64,000 nt of DNA from Rhizobium sp. 9140. GTDB taxonomy: Bacteria > Pseudomonadota > Alphaproteobacteria > Rhizobiales > Rhizobiaceae. Under the pieces are notes generated by a model. That model was not told the DNA's origin. It saw only the letters and a program-made list of their open reading frames with translations, and did no database searches. Shown here piece after piece: positions 53,057-61,097 of the stretch. The position numbers and the translations under genes were made by a program. Position 1 is the first letter of the stretch; the number at the start of each line of letters is the position of its first letter. The DNA is taken from positions 2,669,501 to 2,733,500 of the forward strand of contig NZ_FJUR01000001.1 in the NCBI RefSeq assembly GCF_900067135.1, written 5' to 3'.

Positions 53057-55090
53057 ATGCAGCACCGACCCGAAATCGATGGCCTCCGGGCCGTGGCCGT
53101 CGTCCCGGTCATCCTCTTCCATGCGGGCGTCGGCTGGTTCGCCGGCGGCTATGTCGGCGTCGATGTGTTCTTCGTCATCAGCGGCTACCTGATCACCACG
53201 ATCATCGCGGCCGCGCAGGACAAGGGCACCTTCACCATTCTCGGCTTCTACGAGCGGCGGGCGCGGCGCATCATGCCCGTGCTCTTCACCGTGATCCTCT
53301 GCTGCCTGCCCTTCGCGTGGGCCTGGATGCTGCCGGCGCAGATGAAAAGCTTTGGCGAGAGCATCATCGCCGTCTGCCTGTTCCTGTCGAACGTCCTTTT
53401 TTGGCAGGAAAGCGGATATTTCGCCGCCGCCGCCGAGAAGCAGCCGCTGCTGCACACATGGAGCCTCGCGGTCGAGGAGCAGTATTACGTCGTCTTCCCG
53501 ATCCTGCTCATGGCTCTCCATCGCTACGGCGCCCGCGTCCGCTTCGCCGCCGTTCTCCTCATGGCTCTCGCCAGTTTCGCGCTCGCGGTCTACGGCGCCG
53601 TGGCTTTTCCGAACGCAGCCTTCTACCTTCCCCACACCCGCGCCTGGGAATTGCTGGCCGGCTCGCTCTGCGCGCTCATTCTCCTGAAGCGCGAGCAGCC
53701 CGGCAACGACGTCCTCTCCCTGATCGGCCTAGCCGCTGTGCTCGCCGGGGTCTTCCTCTATGACGACGGCACGCCGTTTCCCTCGGCCTGGACGCTGGCG
53801 CCGGTCGGCGGCACCGCGCTGATCATTCTCTTTGCCGGCCAAGGCACGCTCGTGCATCGGCTCCTCTCCCTGCGGCTACTGACCGGCATCGGGCTGATCA
53901 GCTACAGTCTCTATCTCTGGCACCAGCCTTTGTTCGCCTTTGCGCGCATCCGCAGCCTGACCGAGCCGACGCCTCTTTTGATGGCGCTCTTGACCCTTAC
54001 CGCCGTGCTCCTCGCCATCCTGTCCTGGCGCTTCGTCGAGACGCCGTTTCGCACCGGCCGCATCAAGGCGCTGGCCAGCGGCCCCCGTATTCTCGGCGCG
54101 ACCGGCGCGGTCGCCGTTGTGATGATGGCGATCGGAGCAGCGGGGCGGCTGGACGACGGCCTGTCGTTCCGCCTGCCACCGGCGGCCCTCGCAGCACTCG
54201 AGGTGCAGGCTCACCCCGACCCGGCGATGACGACCTGTCTTTTCGACAAGGGCGAGGCGACGCTGCCCCATCCGATCCGTGCTTGCATGACGCCGAACAC
54301 GGAGAAGAGCGACACGATCCTGATCGGCGATTCGCATGCCGGCGCGATCACCGGCGAGGCTTTGCGAGCTTTCGCGCGGGCGGGGCTCAACCTCTATGCT
54401 CTCTCCCACTCCTCCTGCGCCGGCTTTTCTGGCTTGGTGGTCTCGAACGCAAAATACCGCCTCCGCTGCAACCCCTTCTTCGAAGGCGTGGAGGATTACA
54501 TAGCCAAGAGCGGCATCAGGACCGTCATCATGGTCAGCCGCTGGTCGCTCTATCTGGATGGCAACGCGTTCGACAATGGCGAGGGGGGCATCGAGGCTCT
54601 GAAGCCGACCTATGCCGACCTCTATGACCGTCGCGACGAGATGGGCGGCGAGACCGACCCTGCCCGCAAGGAGCGTGTGCTCGCCGCGTTTCTCGGCGAT
54701 ATCCATGCCTATCTCGACCGGGGTGTGAACGTCGTGCTCGTCTATCCTATACCCGAAGCGGGCTGGAACGTACCGGATCTGCTGGCCCGCGCGGCCATGA
54801 CGTCGACGGATGTCGAGCCATTGGGAACGTCGTCGGATCGCTACCGCGCCCGCAACGCCGCCATCATCGCGGCTTTCGACACGCTTGAGCATTCCCGACT
54901 CGCGAAGATCAAACCATCCGCGATCTTCTGCGACAGCTTTGTTCAGGGCCGCTGCATCAACAGCCTTTCGACGGACCGGATCTTCTATTTCGACGACGAC
55001 CACCTGTCGAACGCCGGTGCCGCGCTGCTGATGCCACCGATCATCGACGCGGTACGTCGTCTGGGAGAAACCGCTTCGGCGGGCCGTTGA
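53057..55090 (+). CDS. OafB-like acyltransferase with SGNH domain
   Basis: The 677-residue protein combines an acyltransferase-3 membrane domain (about 1-340: HRPEIDGLRAVAVVPVILFHAGVGWFAGGYVGVDVFFVISGYLI, about ten helices) and a periplasmic SGNH hydrolase-like domain (about 390-670: ILIGDSHAGAI with Ser, and DDDHLSNAG with Asp and His). Such enzymes O-acetylate or otherwise acylate lipopolysaccharide, peptidoglycan or exopolysaccharide. It is a single gene with no glycosyltransferases nearby. Confidence 0.93.
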   Translation: MQHRPEIDGLRAVAVVPVILFHAGVGWFAGGYVGVDVFFVISGYLITTIIAAAQDKGTFTILGFYERRARRIMPVLFTVILCCLPFAWAWMLPAQMKSFGESIIAVCLFLSNVLFWQESGYFAAAAEKQPLLHTWSLAVEEQYYVVFPILLMALHRYGARVRFAAVLLMALASFALAVYGAVAFPNAAFYLPHTRAWELLAGSLCALILLKREQPGNDVLSLIGLAAVLAGVFLYDDGTPFPSAWTLAPVGGTALIILFAGQGTLVHRLLSLRLLTGIGLISYSLYLWHQPLFAFARIRSLTEPTPLLMALLTLTAVLLAILSWRFVETPFRTGRIKALASGPRILGATGAVAVVMMAIGAAGRLDDGLSFRLPPAALAALEVQAHPDPAMTTCLFDKGEATLPHPIRACMTPNTEKSDTILIGDSHAGAITGEALRAFARAGLNLYALSHSSCAGFSGLVVSNAKYRLRCNPFFEGVEDYIAKSGIRTVIMVSRWSLYLDGNAFDNGEGGIEALKPTYADLYDRRDEMGGETDPARKERVLAAFLGDIHAYLDRGVNVVLVYPIPEAGWNVPDLLARAAMTSTDVEPLGTSSDRYRARNAAIIAAFDTLEHSRLAKIKPSAIFCDSFVQGRCINSLSTDRIFYFDDDHLSNAGAALLMPPIIDAVRRLGETASAGR

Positions 55091-55095
55091 GCGAC

Positions 55096-55133
55096 GACGG
55101 GCGTCAGGTGAAAAGACGGGCGTCAGGTGAAAA
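55096..55133. repeat. perfect 19-bp tandem duplication at a gene end
   Basis: GACGGGCGTCAGGTGAAAA occurs twice without a gap (55096-55114 and 55115-55133). Each copy carries a TCA (TGA on the minus strand), and the second-copy TCA (55123-55125) is the stop codon of the DUF6894-like gene. It looks like a recent replication slip. Confidence 0.9.
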
Positions 55134-55359
55134 TCTGCCGCCGAAGTTCGAGGCTGACCTTCGCGACGCAGGTCCGGTTCACATCGAGCACCTCGACCTC
55201 GATGCGGCTGTCAGGCCCTCGCGGAAGACCATCGAGTGCCATTTCCGCAAGCACAATCTCGGCCTCGGCCAGCGCTGCGGCAACATCCGTGAAAGCGTAG
55301 GGCTCCTCTGCCCGAGAGAAGCCTTCATGATCGAACAGATTGAAGTAAAACAGAGGCAT
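55123..55359 (-). CDS. DUF6894-like small protein
   Basis: The 78-residue protein starts MPLFYFNLFDHEGF and continues with an acidic helix rich in Ala and Glu (VAAALAEAEIVLAEMALDG) and the terminal SRIEVEVLDVNRTCVAKVSLEL strand, matching small rhizobial proteins I associate with DUF6894. Function unknown; often multicopy and stress-related. The ATG at 55359 is preferred over a GTG one codon earlier. Confidence 0.75.
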   Translation of the reverse strand: MPLFYFNLFDHEGFSRAEEPYAFTDVAAALAEAEIVLAEMALDGLPRGPDSRIEVEVLDVNRTCVAKVSLELRRQIFT

Positions 55360-55471
55360 CACGACCGCCTTGATGATGCGTTCAGCGAGGGTGAACGGCA
55401 GAAAGAGCTAATGCCGGGACCGGCATGACGGGCGCCGGCGGTTGGCGTCGATTTTGGCGAGCTTCCGGCGC

Positions 55472-55636
55472 TCACGGATTCTGCTCGGCGGCCTTTTCCG
55501 GCGCGACGACGAGCGGATCCGGAGAGGTAATGGATTGGTCGCCGGATTTCCCTTCGAGACGCTGGACGAAAACGACGCTCAGGATCGCTGCAATCACGAA
55601 GCCGAAGACCCCCAGCATGATGGTACGGACTGGCAA
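55472..55636 (-). CDS. small single-pass membrane protein under an EcfG-type promoter
   Basis: From a TTG at 55636 (GAGGAGA five bases upstream) a 54-residue protein has one membrane helix (IMLGVFGFVIAAILSVVFV) and a soluble tail (RLEGKSGDQSITSPDPL). An ATG at 55618 is the alternative start. The perfect EcfG promoter 87 bp upstream supports it being a real gene of the general stress response. I do not recognise the family. Confidence 0.6.
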   Translation of the reverse strand: MPVRTIMLGVFGFVIAAILSVVFVQRLEGKSGDQSITSPDPLVVAPEKAAEQNP

Positions 55637-55722
55637 AACGCTCTCCTCGACAATCACTCTCCGGAACACAAGCTCGCGGTCACCACGACCGGCATTCCGT
55701 CCATCTTCGAACGCACAGTCGG

Positions 55723-55747
55723 AACGCGTGCCTATGTTTGATGTTCC
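55723..55747 (-). promoter_or_regulatory. EcfG-type promoter
   Basis: On the minus strand GGAAC (55747-55743), 16 bp, then CGTT (55726-55723) exactly matches the alphaproteobacterial general-stress sigma consensus. It faces the small membrane-protein gene starting at 55636. Confidence 0.75.
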
Positions 55748-55894
55748 TCTGACATAGCGGCGTGGTGATGAAATGACAGAAGCTCGATGCCGCGTAGGCG
55801 CAGCACGGCGTATCGAGGTGAGAGAAGGCCATGGATCCGAACGTTGACCGAGGCCTTTCAAGCGCCTTTGGCGCTTTCGCGACAACACCAACCA

Positions 55895-56057
55895 AAAACG
55901 AAAAGAGCCCGCTGCGGGAGGAGGTGCAGCAGGCTCTCAATTCCGGTTGGCAGCTTGGGAGGAGGATAAGCTGCAACCACCATCGACAATCCCGGGAGGA
56001 GGATAGGATCGTCAAGGACGTCGAAGCTTTGCGGGAGGAGGTGCATCGCTTCGATAC
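55895..56057 (-). ncRNA. cuckoo/CcsR-like small RNA with four CCUCCUCCC hairpins
   Basis: The minus strand shows four hairpins in a row, each with CCTCCTCCC in its loop: 56053-56022 (stem CGAAGC/GCTTCG), 56013-55985 (GACGATCC/GGGATTGTC), 55974-55950 (GCAGCTT/AAGCTGC) and 55938-55905 (GAGAGCC/GGGCTC), the last followed by TTTTCGTTTTT as a rho-independent terminator. The loop sequence is complementary to Shine-Dalgarno sites. This is the signature of the cuckoo/CcsR family of alphaproteobacterial stress RNAs, here with four hairpins rather than the common two. A TATGAT at 56067-56062 would put the 5-prime end about 56057, right at the first stem. Confidence 0.85.
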
Positions 56058-56258
56058 GTTCATCATACAATTTTCCGCCGCGCGTACGAGCAGATTTATT
56101 GCATCGCAGCTATGCGTTTTGCACATGCGAAGAAAACACCTCCCCGAGCCTTATATGCGAAAGAGATTTCCGCTGCCATCCAGATGGACTATGGGACAAC
56201 TGTCGATACGGGTGGCAACTCCAAGACGGATGGCCGGGCCTCAAGCGGGAGAGACGAG

Positions 56259-56435
56259 ATGACACAGGCGACGTCCAGCGTAACCGTTGCCAAGCAGCGG
56301 GATGGAAAATGGAGCTTCACGCTGACCTTCCGCGGCGTCACCCACCCCGCAACCGGCAAGTTCTCATCACAGCTTCAGGCGCAGGCAGCGGGGATGACCG
56401 CTCTGAACGCTCTGCAGGGTAATCGGCAAGTCTGA
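56259..56435 (+). CDS. small hypothetical protein
   Basis: The 58-residue protein (MTQATSSVTVAKQRDGKWSF) has alternating strands (VTVAKQRDGKWSFTLTFRGV) and a short helix. GGGAG lies about 7-8 bases before the ATG. No motif or localisation signal. The same frame extends upstream but into sequence that also includes the divergent small RNA region. Function unknown. Confidence 0.6.
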   Translation: MTQATSSVTVAKQRDGKWSFTLTFRGVTHPATGKFSSQLQAQAAGMTALNALQGNRQV

Positions 56436-56516
56436 GCGGCCAAGTACGCGCTGTAGTGCCCTAATCGTTGCCTCCAGCAAACCTTTCTCCGTGTCTCCGA
56501 ATTGCGCGGCGCTAAG

Positions 56517-56541
56517 GGAACTTCGCCGAAACCGAGGCGTT
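56517..56541 (+). promoter_or_regulatory. EcfG-type promoter
   Basis: GGAAC (56517-56521), 16 bp, then CGTT (56538-56541) exactly matches the general-stress sigma consensus. The downstream 60-residue gene starts at 56584, about 35 nt after the expected transcription start. Confidence 0.8.
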
Positions 56542-56583
56542 CACATGCGAGTTTGCAGTTGAGACGTGCAAGGGAGCGGTGAC

Positions 56584-56766
56584 ATGACGGATTTGAAGGG
56601 AATACGGGGGAAGACGGTGCGTGGCGAATCCTGCACCCTGGAAGAGTTTCAGTCGCGCTACGGTCTCGAGACCGACGAGGCAAAGCGTCTCTATGAACGC
56701 TTCGGACCCTCCATGACCGAACTGGACTTGCTGATGGCAGCAAAACGCCGCGTACCGGCGCTGTAG
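56584..56766 (+). CDS. small general-stress protein (DUF3606-like pattern)
   Basis: The 60-residue protein has the pattern LEEFQSRYGLETDEAKRLYERFGPSMTELDLLMAAKRR, a helix-turn-helix-sized alpha pair that resembles DUF3606 in rhythm but not closely in sequence. GGGAGC lies eight bases before the ATG. An exact EcfG promoter precedes it and a strong terminator follows, so it is a monocistronic stress gene. Function unknown. Confidence 0.75.
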   Translation: MTDLKGIRGKTVRGESCTLEEFQSRYGLETDEAKRLYERFGPSMTELDLLMAAKRRVPAL

Positions 56767-56780
56767 GACAGACCGAAACC

Positions 56781-56818
56781 GGCCGTGCGACCCTTGGGCA
56801 AAAGGGTCGCACGGCCTT
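56781..56818 (+). terminator. rho-independent terminator
   Basis: A perfect 15-bp stem (GGCCGTGCGACCCTT at 56781-56795 and its complement at 56802-56816) with a 6-nt loop ends the small stress gene. The T tail is short (TTCC). Confidence 0.8.
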
Positions 56819-56853
56819 CCCTGAAACCGGGGCGTTCTCACGAGAGACGCAAA

Positions 56854-57024
56854 ATGGATTCTGAAATCCTGATCTTCGCTGCCATGAATGTCATTGGCGG
56901 ACTGCTCGCCTTGGGCTTTGTCCACTTTTACTATCTCCCCAATGTCGAAACGAGCCGGATCGAACCGGCGCTCTATGATGTGACACAGCGCGAGAGCATT
57001 GCTGTCGATCCGTTACGCCGATAG
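56854..57024 (+). CDS. small membrane protein
   Basis: The 56-residue protein (MDSEILIFAAMNVIGGLLAL) has a single N-terminal membrane helix and a charged tail ending DPLRR. GAGAG lies upstream. The sequence just before it (GAAACCGGGGCGTTCTC) resembles the -10 side of the preceding EcfG promoter but the GGAAC half is missing. Family unknown. Confidence 0.55.
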   Translation: MDSEILIFAAMNVIGGLLALGFVHFYYLPNVETSRIEPALYDVTQRESIAVDPLRR

Positions 57025-57251
57025 ACCATCGACCGAATTCTGTCCTCGGCGCAGGGACGCCCTAGCTTTAACGGCCATCGAACGACTTTGATGCACTTCC
57101 GAAATGCCAATTTGTGACATCCCGCAACGACGATCAGCGACAGCACGTCGAATTCGTCGATTTCTCCTTGCCTAACCCGATTGAATGGCTTTAGCGGACA
57201 GATAACGCAATTGTCATTCGAAGCGAACGGCACGAGGGAGACGTATCGGAT

Positions 57252-57950
57252 ATGGAAATTTTTACCGCAGCCGGATTGGCCGCATTTCTACAGGTCATCG
57301 CCATCGATCTGGTGCTGGCGGGCGATAATGCCATCGTCATCGGCCTCGCCGCAGCCGGACTGCCCGCCGACCAGCGTCGCAAGGCGATCCTTGTCGGCAT
57401 CATCGCGGCAACCGTGCTGCGCATTGCCTTTGCAGCCATCACAGTACAGCTTCTGGCCATCGTCGGTCTCCAGTTCGCCGGCGGTCTGCTGCTGCTCTGG
57501 GTGTGCTGGAAGATGTGGAGCGAACTGCGCCAGGCCGACCAGAATGCTGCACATGAAACGGGCGACGCCGCAGACGAAACCCGAGTCCGCAAGACCTTCC
57601 TGCAGGCGGCAACGCAGATCGTTATCGCCGACGTTTCCATGTCGCTCGACAATGTTCTTGCCGTCGCCGGTGCAGCACAGGATCACCCGACCGTGCTCGT
57701 CATCGGCCTGATTGTCTCGATCGCACTCATGGGCCTTGCCGCCAGCTTCATCGCCAATCTGCTGCACAAGCACCGCTGGATCGCCTATGTCGGCCTCGCC
57801 GTCATCTTCTACGTGGCGCTTAGCATGCTTTACCACGGCGGCATGGAAGTCCTGCCCTACATCGACGGCAGCGCCGCTGCGACGCCAGCCGTGACGACGC
57901 CGCCTGCAGTCGCTCCAGTAACGCCTCCGGCCGCAGCGCCCGCGCCGTAA
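57252..57950 (+). CDS. TerC/YjbE family integral membrane protein
   Basis: The 232-residue protein has about seven helices and the family signatures FLQVIAIDLVLAGDNAIVIGLA and IVIADVSMSLDNVLAVAGAA, each with acidic residues in the membrane. TerC/YceF-type proteins are linked to metal (manganese) export and to tellurite resistance. A Pro/Ala-rich tail (PPAVAPVTPPAAAPAP) follows. The 227 bp upstream has no identified riboswitch. A terminator follows at 58016. Confidence 0.88.
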   Translation: MEIFTAAGLAAFLQVIAIDLVLAGDNAIVIGLAAAGLPADQRRKAILVGIIAATVLRIAFAAITVQLLAIVGLQFAGGLLLLWVCWKMWSELRQADQNAAHETGDAADETRVRKTFLQAATQIVIADVSMSLDNVLAVAGAAQDHPTVLVIGLIVSIALMGLAASFIANLLHKHRWIAYVGLAVIFYVALSMLYHGGMEVLPYIDGSAAATPAVTTPPAVAPVTPPAAAPAP

Positions 57951-57980
57951 CGCGCTGAAGAGCGTCATACCGCTGCTGTT

Positions 57981-58000
57981 CTGCAGATGATGATCTGCAG
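57981..58000. repeat. short perfect hairpin
   Basis: CTGCAGAT-GATG-ATCTGCAG is an 8-bp stem with a 4-nt loop 30 bp past the TerC stop codon, just ahead of the terminator. It could stabilise the message end. Confidence 0.6.
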
Positions 58001-58015
58001 ACTGCTAGAACGTCG

Positions 58016-58050
58016 AGCCCTTTCGCCGAAACTGGCGGGAGGGCTTTTTT
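58016..58050 (+). terminator. rho-independent terminator after the TerC gene
   Basis: AGCCCT (58016-58021) pairs with AGGGCT (58040-58045), with an inner GCC/GGC pair, followed by TTTTTT. Confidence 0.8.
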
Positions 58051-58184
58051 GTATCTGCCCCCTTTCTTGGTCGCAGTGATCCGGAGCAGCCACACCGGCA
58101 CAACAGCCAAGCCGAGCGCTACATATGACGCGCGGCCACGTCGATATCGATTCGTTTGAATTCTGTCGTTTAGACAAAGACAAA

Positions 58185-58210
58185 CGGCGCTGGTTACCCA
58201 GCGCCGCTTT
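58185..58210. terminator. bidirectional terminator near the glnII 3-prime end
   Basis: CGGCGCTGG (58185-58193) pairs with CCAGCGCCG (58198-58206) with a 4-nt loop. TTTT follows on the plus strand and a GTTTGTC run on the minus strand, so it can serve glnII, which ends at 58298. Confidence 0.75.
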
Positions 58211-58297
58211 TCATTCTCTTCAATTGGCCCGCGTCGCAGGCCCATCACCCGCCCGCCCCTTTCGCCAACGGCAAAGAGGCGGAACACGCTGACAGTG

Positions 58298-59338
58298 TCA
58301 GGCTGCGGCCGAAGCATAGCCTTCGGTGGGGACTTCCGAGATCGTCTTGAGGACGGCGGAAGCGATCTGGTAGGGGTCGCCCTGCGAGTTCGGGCGGCGG
58401 TCTTCCAGGTACCCCTTGTAGTCGTTCTTGACGAAGGAGTGGGGAACGCGGATGGACGCGCCGCGATCAGCAACGCCGTAGCTGAACTTGTTCCACGGAG
58501 CCGTTTCGTGCTTGCCCGTCAGACGCTTGTCGTTGTCGGGGCCGTAGACGGCGATGTGGTCCATGAGGTTCTTTTCGAACTGGGCCATGAGGGCTTCGAA
58601 ATAAGCCTTGCCGCCGACTTCGCGCATGTAGGCGGTCGAGAAGTTGCAATGCATGCCCGAGCCGTTCCAGTCGGTGTCGCCGAGCGGCTTGCAGTGGTAC
58701 TCGATGTCGATGCCGTACTTTTCGGTCAGGCGCTGCAGAAGGTAGCGTGCCATCCAGATTTCGTCGGCAGCCTTCTTGGAGCCCTTGCCGAAGACCTGGA
58801 ATTCCCACTGGCCCTTGGCCACTTCGGCGTTGATGCCTTCGTGGTTGATGCCGGCTTCGAGGCAAAGGTCGAGATGCTCTTCGACGATCTCGCGTGCGAC
58901 GTCACCGACATTGCTGTAGCCGACGCCGGTGTAGTACGGACCCTGCGGAGCCGGGTAGCCCTGCTCCGGGAAGCCGAGCGGACGGCCGTTCTGGTAGAAG
59001 AAGTATTCCTGCTCAAAACCGAACCACGTGCCTTCGTCGTCGAGGATCGTCGCACGGGCATTGGTCGGATGCGGCGTGACGCCATCGGGCATCATGACTT
59101 CGCACATCACGAGAACGCCGTTCGTACGGGCCGGATCGGGATAGAGAGCAACGGGCTTGAGAACGCAGTCAGAGCTGCGGCCTTCGGCCTGCATGGTCGA
59201 GCTACCGTCGAAGCCCCAGAGCGGCAACTGCTCCAGTGCCGGGAACGCGTCGAATTCCTTGATCTGCGTCTTGCCGCGCAGGTTCGGTACCGGTGTGTAC
59301 CCGTCGAGCCAGATGTACTCGAGCTTATACTTGGTCAT
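58298..59338 (-). CDS. glnII: glutamine synthetase II (eukaryotic-type)
   Basis: The 346-residue enzyme makes glutamine from glutamate and ammonia with ATP. GSII motifs are YIWLDGYTPVPNLRGKT, WGFDGSSTMQAEGRSSDCVL, the ATP-site FGFEQEYFFY, GINAEVAKGQWEFQV, and the NGSGMHCNFS segment. It belongs to the type found in rhizobia and eukaryotes rather than the GlnA type. The start at 59338 matches the family; a longer frame reaches 59425. A sigma-54 promoter lies upstream. Confidence 0.96.
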   Translation of the reverse strand: MTKYKLEYIWLDGYTPVPNLRGKTQIKEFDAFPALEQLPLWGFDGSSTMQAEGRSSDCVLKPVALYPDPARTNGVLVMCEVMMPDGVTPHPTNARATILDDEGTWFGFEQEYFFYQNGRPLGFPEQGYPAPQGPYYTGVGYSNVGDVAREIVEEHLDLCLEAGINHEGINAEVAKGQWEFQVFGKGSKKAADEIWMARYLLQRLTEKYGIDIEYHCKPLGDTDWNGSGMHCNFSTAYMREVGGKAYFEALMAQFEKNLMDHIAVYGPDNDKRLTGKHETAPWNKFSYGVADRGASIRVPHSFVKNDYKGYLEDRRPNSQGDPYQIASAVLKTISEVPTEGYASAAA

Positions 59339-59420
59339 GACAAATCTCTCATAGGTGGTGAGCAATTCAGGAGGTCGATGCCCGAAACCGAAAACCGGCC
59401 CCTCTGAACTGAAAGGAATG

Positions 59421-59436
59421 CACACGCCGTGCCAGT
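59421..59436 (-). promoter_or_regulatory. sigma-54 promoter of glnII
   Basis: On the minus strand TGGCAC-GGCGT-GTGCA keeps the GG (-24) and GC (-12) dinucleotides of TGGCAC-N5-TTGC. Rhizobial glnII is known to need NtrC and sigma-54. The expected start lies about 80 bp before the ATG. NtrC sites were not identified. Confidence 0.7.
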
Positions 59437-59566
59437 TTGCCGCCCGCTCGGTGAAGATGACGATTTTGTTAACGGCTGAAGCACGGAAAACCGGAGCCTC
59501 GCGACGGCGATGTTGAAAAGACGAAGCAATTTCTGCCCCGGCACAGCAGAGCGTTGCACTCTAGCG

Positions 59567-59592
59567 GGAACAGCGCATGCCCTCTGGCCGTT
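59567..59592 (+). promoter_or_regulatory. possible EcfG promoter upstream of the DUF2735 gene
   Basis: GGAAC (59567-59571), 17 bp, then CGTT (59589-59592) fits the general-stress consensus with one extra base. The gene starts 170 bp downstream. The intergenic region 59339-59761 otherwise contains an A+T-rich segment near 59680-59730. Confidence 0.4.
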
Positions 59593-59761
59593 GGTAAGTG
59601 GAAAATGAAGGCAGAAACACCGGGCAACAGCCGGAAATCTGCCGCCCAATGGGAAAATGCGCGAAAACCTGACAGAGATTTGATTTATTTTTAGACATTC
59701 AGCGCAAAATATGTGCATATGAACGTCATATAACTCCAACACAGAAAAGGGAGCCGATGCC

Positions 59762-59938
59762 ATGACAACGACACCACAGCGCCACTCGGCAACGATCTAC
59801 CAATTCCCGATCGGCGGCCTCAAGGGGCTGAACACCTGGAAGACCGGCATGGATGCGAAGGTCGAGGCTCCGGCCTCCCCCGTGATCATCGACAGCTGGT
59901 ACCACGAAGCCGCCATGAACGAGACGAAGCCCCAGTAA
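59762..59938 (+). CDS. DUF2735 family small protein
   Basis: The 58-residue protein (MTTTPQRHSATIYQFPIGGL, ending IIDSWYHEAAMNETKPQ) matches DUF2735, found divergent from glnII in rhizobia. AGGGAG lies close to the ATG. The conserved SATIYQFP and WYHE motifs support it. Its function is unknown; the constant link suggests a role in nitrogen or glutamine control. Confidence 0.88.
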   Translation: MTTTPQRHSATIYQFPIGGLKGLNTWKTGMDAKVEAPASPVIIDSWYHEAAMNETKPQ

Positions 59939-60045
59939 GGCTACAGATGCGATATTTTTTCAGACGTTAAGAGCGATTGCCGCGGAGATGCGACAATCTC
60001 TTCTTTCTTGTGCGCTCCATCCGGGACTTGCCTCATGCGGCGCGA

Positions 60046-61068
60046 TTATGCCGCGGGGTCGCCGATCGTGTCGGCCACATAGGCACCGCGCTCGCCCATC
60101 GGCTTCGGATGCCCGGTCGTGGAATCGATGGTTGTCTGGTGCTCCAGCTCGGCGTTGATCTCCGCCCCGACGATCAGAATGATCACCGACATCCAGGTCC
60201 ACACCATAAAGCCGATCAGGGCGCCGAGGGTGCCATAGGTCGCGTTATAATTCGCGAAGTTCTCGATGTAGTAGGAAAAGCCGAGCGATGCGCCAAGCCA
60301 GGCGATGCTGGTGAAAGCCGCCCCCCAGGTCAGCCAGCGCAGTTGCGCCGTCTCCCGGCTCGGGCCGTAGCGATAGAGCATCATCGTGGCAAAGCAGACA
60401 ATGGCCAGCATCAGCGGCCAGCGCGCGAACCGCGCCAGAAGCTCGACCCAGCGATCGAGCCAGAGGAAAGACAGCACGGCCGGCAGAATGCCGATCGCGG
60501 AGATCACGACAACGGCGACGCCGAGCGCACCGAGCGTAAAGAGAAAGCCCAAGCCTGTCATCTTCAAGAAGCCGCGCTTTTCGGTTTCCCCATAGGCAAT
60601 GTTCATCGCGTCGAACAAGGCGCGCATGCCGTTATGCGCACTCCACAGCGCGACGACGAGGCCGAACACAAAGCCGATCGACAGCGTTGACGTCTTCTGC
60701 GTCGCCAGCGTCTTCAACTGGTCGAGAATGATGTCGAGAGATCCAGTGGGTACGACATCGGCAAGGAGGGTCACCTGAGCACCGATCGCACCGGGGTCCG
60801 CAACGAAGCCGTAGATGGAGACGAGCGCGGCAAGAGCGGGAAAGAGCGCAAGCAGAAGATAGTAGGTGACGCCGGCCGCAATCAGCGTCACCCGGTCCTC
60901 GCCAATCTCGGCGATGACCCGCCAGAAGACATCCTTCAACCCGGGATAGGGGATGGCAGAGGGCTTTTCCGCAAGGCGCCCCCGTCTGTCACCTTCCATC
61001 GCGCTATCCTTGAGCGGTACACCGCCGATTGTTGCCGCTTGCCTGCCGGCCTGATGTCCGTCTGCCAT
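60046..61068 (-). CDS. YihY/BrkB family inner-membrane protein
   Basis: The 340-residue protein has six membrane helices: LIAAGVTYYLLLALFPALAAL, IGFVFGLVVALWSAHNGMRAL, and later LGASLGFSYYIENFANYNATYGTLGALIGFMVW, the usual YihY pattern. Often annotated as ribonuclease BN by mistake. Function unknown, possibly envelope stress. The first 45 residues are polar and variable. Confidence 0.9.
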   Translation of the reverse strand: MADGHQAGRQAATIGGVPLKDSAMEGDRRGRLAEKPSAIPYPGLKDVFWRVIAEIGEDRVTLIAAGVTYYLLLALFPALAALVSIYGFVADPGAIGAQVTLLADVVPTGSLDIILDQLKTLATQKTSTLSIGFVFGLVVALWSAHNGMRALFDAMNIAYGETEKRGFLKMTGLGFLFTLGALGVAVVVISAIGILPAVLSFLWLDRWVELLARFARWPLMLAIVCFATMMLYRYGPSRETAQLRWLTWGAAFTSIAWLGASLGFSYYIENFANYNATYGTLGALIGFMVWTWMSVIILIVGAEINAELEHQTTIDSTTGHPKPMGERGAYVADTIGDPAA

Positions 61069-61097
61069 GGAACCCTCTCACAGTCTTTGAGAGAGAC

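Noticed and set aside
55905..56053. Four spaced GGGAGGAGG copies that could be taken for a CRISPR-like or tandem repeat array
   Set aside because: Spacing is irregular, the flanks form distinct stems rather than constant repeats, and the minus-strand terminator fits a structured small RNA.
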